This document shows, one piece after another, positions 25,472-27,881 of a stretch of DNA of 27,881 nucleotides (position 1 is the stretch's first letter; each line of letters begins with the position of its first letter). The notes beneath the pieces were generated by a model. It did not search any database, had not been told where the DNA came from, and worked only from the letters and a program-made list of their open reading frames with translations. Origin of the DNA: an uncultured Micavibrio sp. (GTDB lineage Bacteria > Pseudomonadota > Alphaproteobacteria > Micavibrionales > UBA1664); NCBI GenBank assembly GCA_937896295.1, contig CALBME010000025.1, forward strand, positions 1 through 27,881, read 5' to 3'. Both the position numbers and the translations under genes were made by a program.

Positions 25472-27238
25472 ATGCCTCTCAACCCACGCCGCATTCCCGG
25501 TCTTGCCCTGGTCGCCGCATCCGCCTTTCTGGTGTTTGTGATTGCCGACCATCATCGTCGCAATCTTGAAAACGACCCGTTCGCGCCGCGCACGCTGCGC
25601 GCCATCGTCGATCGCAACTGGACGCCGAATGAAACTGTGACGGGCACCATTCTGGCCGCGAATTTCGCGCAGGATCAGCGCGACTGGGCGCTGGCCAATA
25701 TGTATCTCGATAAACTTTCAAACCCCTCATCGAACGACCCGACAACGCAGCTGCGCATGATGCTGCTGGCGCTTTCGGCCGGTCAGTTTGACCGCGCGGC
25801 GGCCTACGCACAAAAACTTGATAAACTGGGGGCCAAGCCGGATGTGGCGATGCCCGTGGGCGACAATGCCGATCTCGCATCCATCGTCCTGTTCGCGCAG
25901 CACGTGCGCAGCGGCGATCTGGCGGCGGCGCAGGTGAATATCTCCCAGCTGCGTTCCCCTGCCTTGATGGCCTTCGTGCAGCCTGTCTTGTCCAACTGGA
26001 TCCGGGCCGGCCTGAAACAGCCGCTCGATGCCGGTGTCGACGGCCTGTCCCTGCTGCAGGCGCTGCACCGTGGTCTGGCGGCCGAATGGGCGGGTCAGAC
26101 GGACGTGGCGAACCGCGTATTCGACTCTCTGGCACGTATTCCGCTGACGCCGCAGGGCACCATGATCGTGGCCGCCTATAACATTCGCGCCGGACGCGCG
26201 GACCAAGCCCGCGCCTCACTGACCGAGGCGTTGCGCCTCAATCCCATGGACCGCGACGCGAAGGCGGCGCTGGATGCCCTTAATCAGGGGCAGACGCCCG
26301 TGATGAAGCCGCAATACGCCTTTCACCTTCAGGGCGTAAGCGCCGGTGTCGGGCTGGCCTTCATGGATCTGGCGCAGATGATGGTCGTAGACCGTGCGGG
26401 CGACTCCGCCCTGATCTTCGCGCAGCTGGGCCGCATGATCCGTCCCGATGTGCCGGGTCTGGCCCTGCTGGTCGGCGCCATCTTTGAAGAACAGGGCCGC
26501 ACGGATGACGCTGCCGCTGTGTTTACGTCGGTCCAGCCTGCCGATATCGATTATGTGGACGCGCAGGTGCGGCTGGCCGAACTGCGCTCCGGTCAGGACG
26601 ATCACCGCAATGCCATCCGCATACTTGAATCCCTGATGGAAAAAAATCCGCAGGCGCGCGTCGCCTACGCGCTGGGCGAAATTTATCGCCAGAACAAGGA
26701 TTATAAAAAGGCTGTCGGCGCTTATAATCAGGCGGTCGAACTGTCCGGCGGCAAGGCGGATGATGATTTGTGGTCGCTCTATTTCGTCCGTGCCATGACC
26801 TATGATGAACTGGGCGAATGGGACAAGGCAGAGGCCGACCTGAAAACCGCGCTGGAATATCGCCCCGATAATCCGCAAGTACTGAATTTCCTCGCCTATA
26901 GCTGGACGGATAAGGGTATGCACCTGGCTGAGGCGCAGGACATGCTGGCCCGTGCCCTCATGCGTGCGCCGTCTGATGCATACATCACCGACTCGATGGG
27001 CTGGGTCTTCTATCGTCAGGGCGATTACGAACAGGCCACCAGCTTTCTGGAGCGTGCCGTCTCTCTCAAGCCCTATGATCCGGTCCTCAACGACCATCTG
27101 GGCGATGTGTATTATAAAGTCGGACGCACGCTGGAATCGCGTTACCAGTGGCAACGCGCCCTTGATTACGCCGATCCGGAAAAGGATAAGCAGCTGATCG
27201 AGGACGTAACCAAAAAACTGGAACGCGGCAGCGTTTAA
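25472..27238 (+). CDS. TPR-repeat protein, membrane-anchored or exported
   Basis: The 588-residue protein starts with basic residues (NPRRIPG) and one hydrophobic segment (LALVAASAFLVFVIA), either an uncleaved anchor or a signal peptide. The rest is helical. TPR motifs are clearest in the C-terminal third, for example ARVAYALGEIYRQNKDYKKA, WDKAEADLKTALEYRPDNPQ, and MGWVFYRQGDYEQATSFL followed by RAVSLKPYDP. The final repeats contain the LNDHLGD-x-Y-x-K-x-G segment usual in this alphaproteobacterial protein group. Such proteins are scaffolds, often envelope-linked; no enzymatic domain is visible. It probably shares a transcript with ETF-QO. Its stop overlaps the convergent rhomboid stop. Confidence 0.88.
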   Translation: MPLNPRRIPGLALVAASAFLVFVIADHHRRNLENDPFAPRTLRAIVDRNWTPNETVTGTILAANFAQDQRDWALANMYLDKLSNPSSNDPTTQLRMMLLALSAGQFDRAAAYAQKLDKLGAKPDVAMPVGDNADLASIVLFAQHVRSGDLAAAQVNISQLRSPALMAFVQPVLSNWIRAGLKQPLDAGVDGLSLLQALHRGLAAEWAGQTDVANRVFDSLARIPLTPQGTMIVAAYNIRAGRADQARASLTEALRLNPMDRDAKAALDALNQGQTPVMKPQYAFHLQGVSAGVGLAFMDLAQMMVVDRAGDSALIFAQLGRMIRPDVPGLALLVGAIFEEQGRTDDAAAVFTSVQPADIDYVDAQVRLAELRSGQDDHRNAIRILESLMEKNPQARVAYALGEIYRQNKDYKKAVGAYNQAVELSGGKADDDLWSLYFVRAMTYDELGEWDKAEADLKTALEYRPDNPQVLNFLAYSWTDKGMHLAEAQDMLARALMRAPSDAYITDSMGWVFYRQGDYEQATSFLERAVSLKPYDPVLNDHLGDVYYKVGRTLESRYQWQRALDYADPEKDKQLIEDVTKKLERGSV

Positions 27239-27881
27239 TACCGGCTGAAATAACGGATTTTCATCAGGCCCACGCCGGCCAGGAAGCCGCCAGCATGCGC
27301 GGCCCACGCTACGTTGCCAAGGCCGACTTCACCGCCGATCAGCGATGTCAGGAACGATAGCCCGATCCAGAACGCCGCCACGCCCCAGATGCCAAAACGC
27401 ATGGGCATCTGCCCCGCTTCGATCATGCGGATCATCACGGCGGCAAACAGGCCCGACAGCGCGCCGGAGCATCCGATCATCGGAATGGGCGAAAAGGGCG
27501 AAAGCGCGAATTGCGCCGCCGCACCCCCAAGACCGCAGAGAATGAAAAAAACAACCATGCGCCCGGCGCCAAACATTCTTTCAGCCGCCGTGCCGAATGC
27601 CGCCAGCATGGTGGCGTTCATGATGACGTGCATCCATCCGCCATGCATGAACAGATGCGTGAACGGCGATGTGAACGCAAAGATATCGAATGCCTGCGGG
27701 TCGGTATAACGCGCGGCGACGAACGCAAGGTTATAACCCCATACCGATACGAAATCCTGCGGCGCCAGCGTGAAAAGAACGCGTACCGCAACAATCGCGC
27801 CGACCAGGTACAAAGTCATCGGCGGAATGTTAAATAAAGGGGGGTGCTGTTTCTGGCGGTTTTCTGCCGGTTTGAAAGGAA
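27235..27881 (-). CDS. Rhomboid family intramembrane serine protease, 5' end outside window
   Basis: Rhomboids cleave transmembrane proteins inside the bilayer with a Ser-His dyad. Visible signatures are HLFMHGGWMHVIMN in helix 2, the catalytic G-x-S-G in IGCSGALSGLFAA, and the catalytic His in WAAHAGGFLAG in helix 6. About six membrane helices are present. An ATG at 27819 exists, but the frame stays open to the window edge, and the preceding residues (ENRQKQHPPLFNIPP) match the usual rhomboid N-terminus just before helix 1. The true start therefore lies beyond base 27881. It converges with the TPR gene, with a 4-bp overlap of the ends. Confidence 0.93.
   Translation of the reverse strand, partial: PFKPAENRQKQHPPLFNIPPMTLYLVGAIVAVRVLFTLAPQDFVSVWGYNLAFVAARYTDPQAFDIFAFTSPFTHLFMHGGWMHVIMNATMLAAFGTAAERMFGAGRMVVFFILCGLGGAAAQFALSPFSPIPMIGCSGALSGLFAAVMIRMIEAGQMPMRFGIWGVAAFWIGLSFLTSLIGGEVGLGNVAWAAHAGGFLAGVGLMKIRYFSRY

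Overview
The window is a GC-rich bacterial chromosome segment with dense, mostly co-directional housekeeping genes. I read it as an alphaproteobacterium. The evidence is the purM/purN - DUF2066 - AI-2E permease - hdaA neighbourhood, the rnd/aspS pairing, and the uracil-DNA glycosylase / ETF-ubiquinone oxidoreductase / TPR protein grouping. A short proteobacterial aa3-type cytochrome oxidase subunit IV-like segment supports this. The order is uncertain: a Rhodospirillales- or Micavibrio-like lineage is a guess from gene order, not a demonstrated placement. No tRNA, rRNA, CRISPR array, transposase or phage gene was seen. Bases 1-24 are Illumina adapter, so the left end is an assembly end and not genome.

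Layout. (a) 25-2825, minus strand: purM, purN (fused in frame to a CoxIV-like membrane segment) and a truncated 7TM-DISM receptor. (b) 2893-6871, plus strand: a tight run of a DUF2066 exported protein, an AI-2E family permease, the DnaA-inactivating AAA+ protein HdaA, and an AGE-family sugar isomerase. (c) 7034-10942, plus strand: two tandem mannitol-dehydrogenase-family paralogs and a PfkB sugar kinase, closed by a strong bidirectional terminator. With the isomerase just upstream this looks like a polyol/hexose utilisation route: polyol to ketose, ketose to sugar phosphate, mannose to fructose. No transporter or regulator is present. (d) 10985-12472, minus strand: ribonuclease D and a small unknown protein. 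(e) 12600-14845, plus strand: aspS carrying an unusual Gly-rich, A/T-codon insertion, overlapped at its stop by an A/T-rich orphan gene. (f) 14864-17072, minus strand: three small genes (two DUF2795-like) leading into the manganese transporter mntH. (g) 17160-20221, minus strand: alaS followed by a closely coupled unknown gene. (h) 20282-27881: hisN-like phosphatase (+), lytic transglycosylase (-), family-4-like uracil-DNA glycosylase (-), ETF-QO (+), a TPR protein (+), and a rhomboid protease (-) whose 5' end lies beyond the window.

Most genes are ordinary housekeeping genes. The parts that deserve attention are four. First, the foreign-looking segment inside aspS together with the A/T-rich orphan gene overlapping its stop. 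Second, the in-frame purN-CoxIV fusion, which a single base would undo. Third, a family-4-like uracil-DNA glycosylase that lacks the expected iron-sulphur cysteines. Fourth, the DUF2795 gene triplet in front of mntH. Several genes appear to use TTG or GTG starts (purN, aspS, the 7TM-DISM gene, the 113-residue gene), so start choice needs care throughout.
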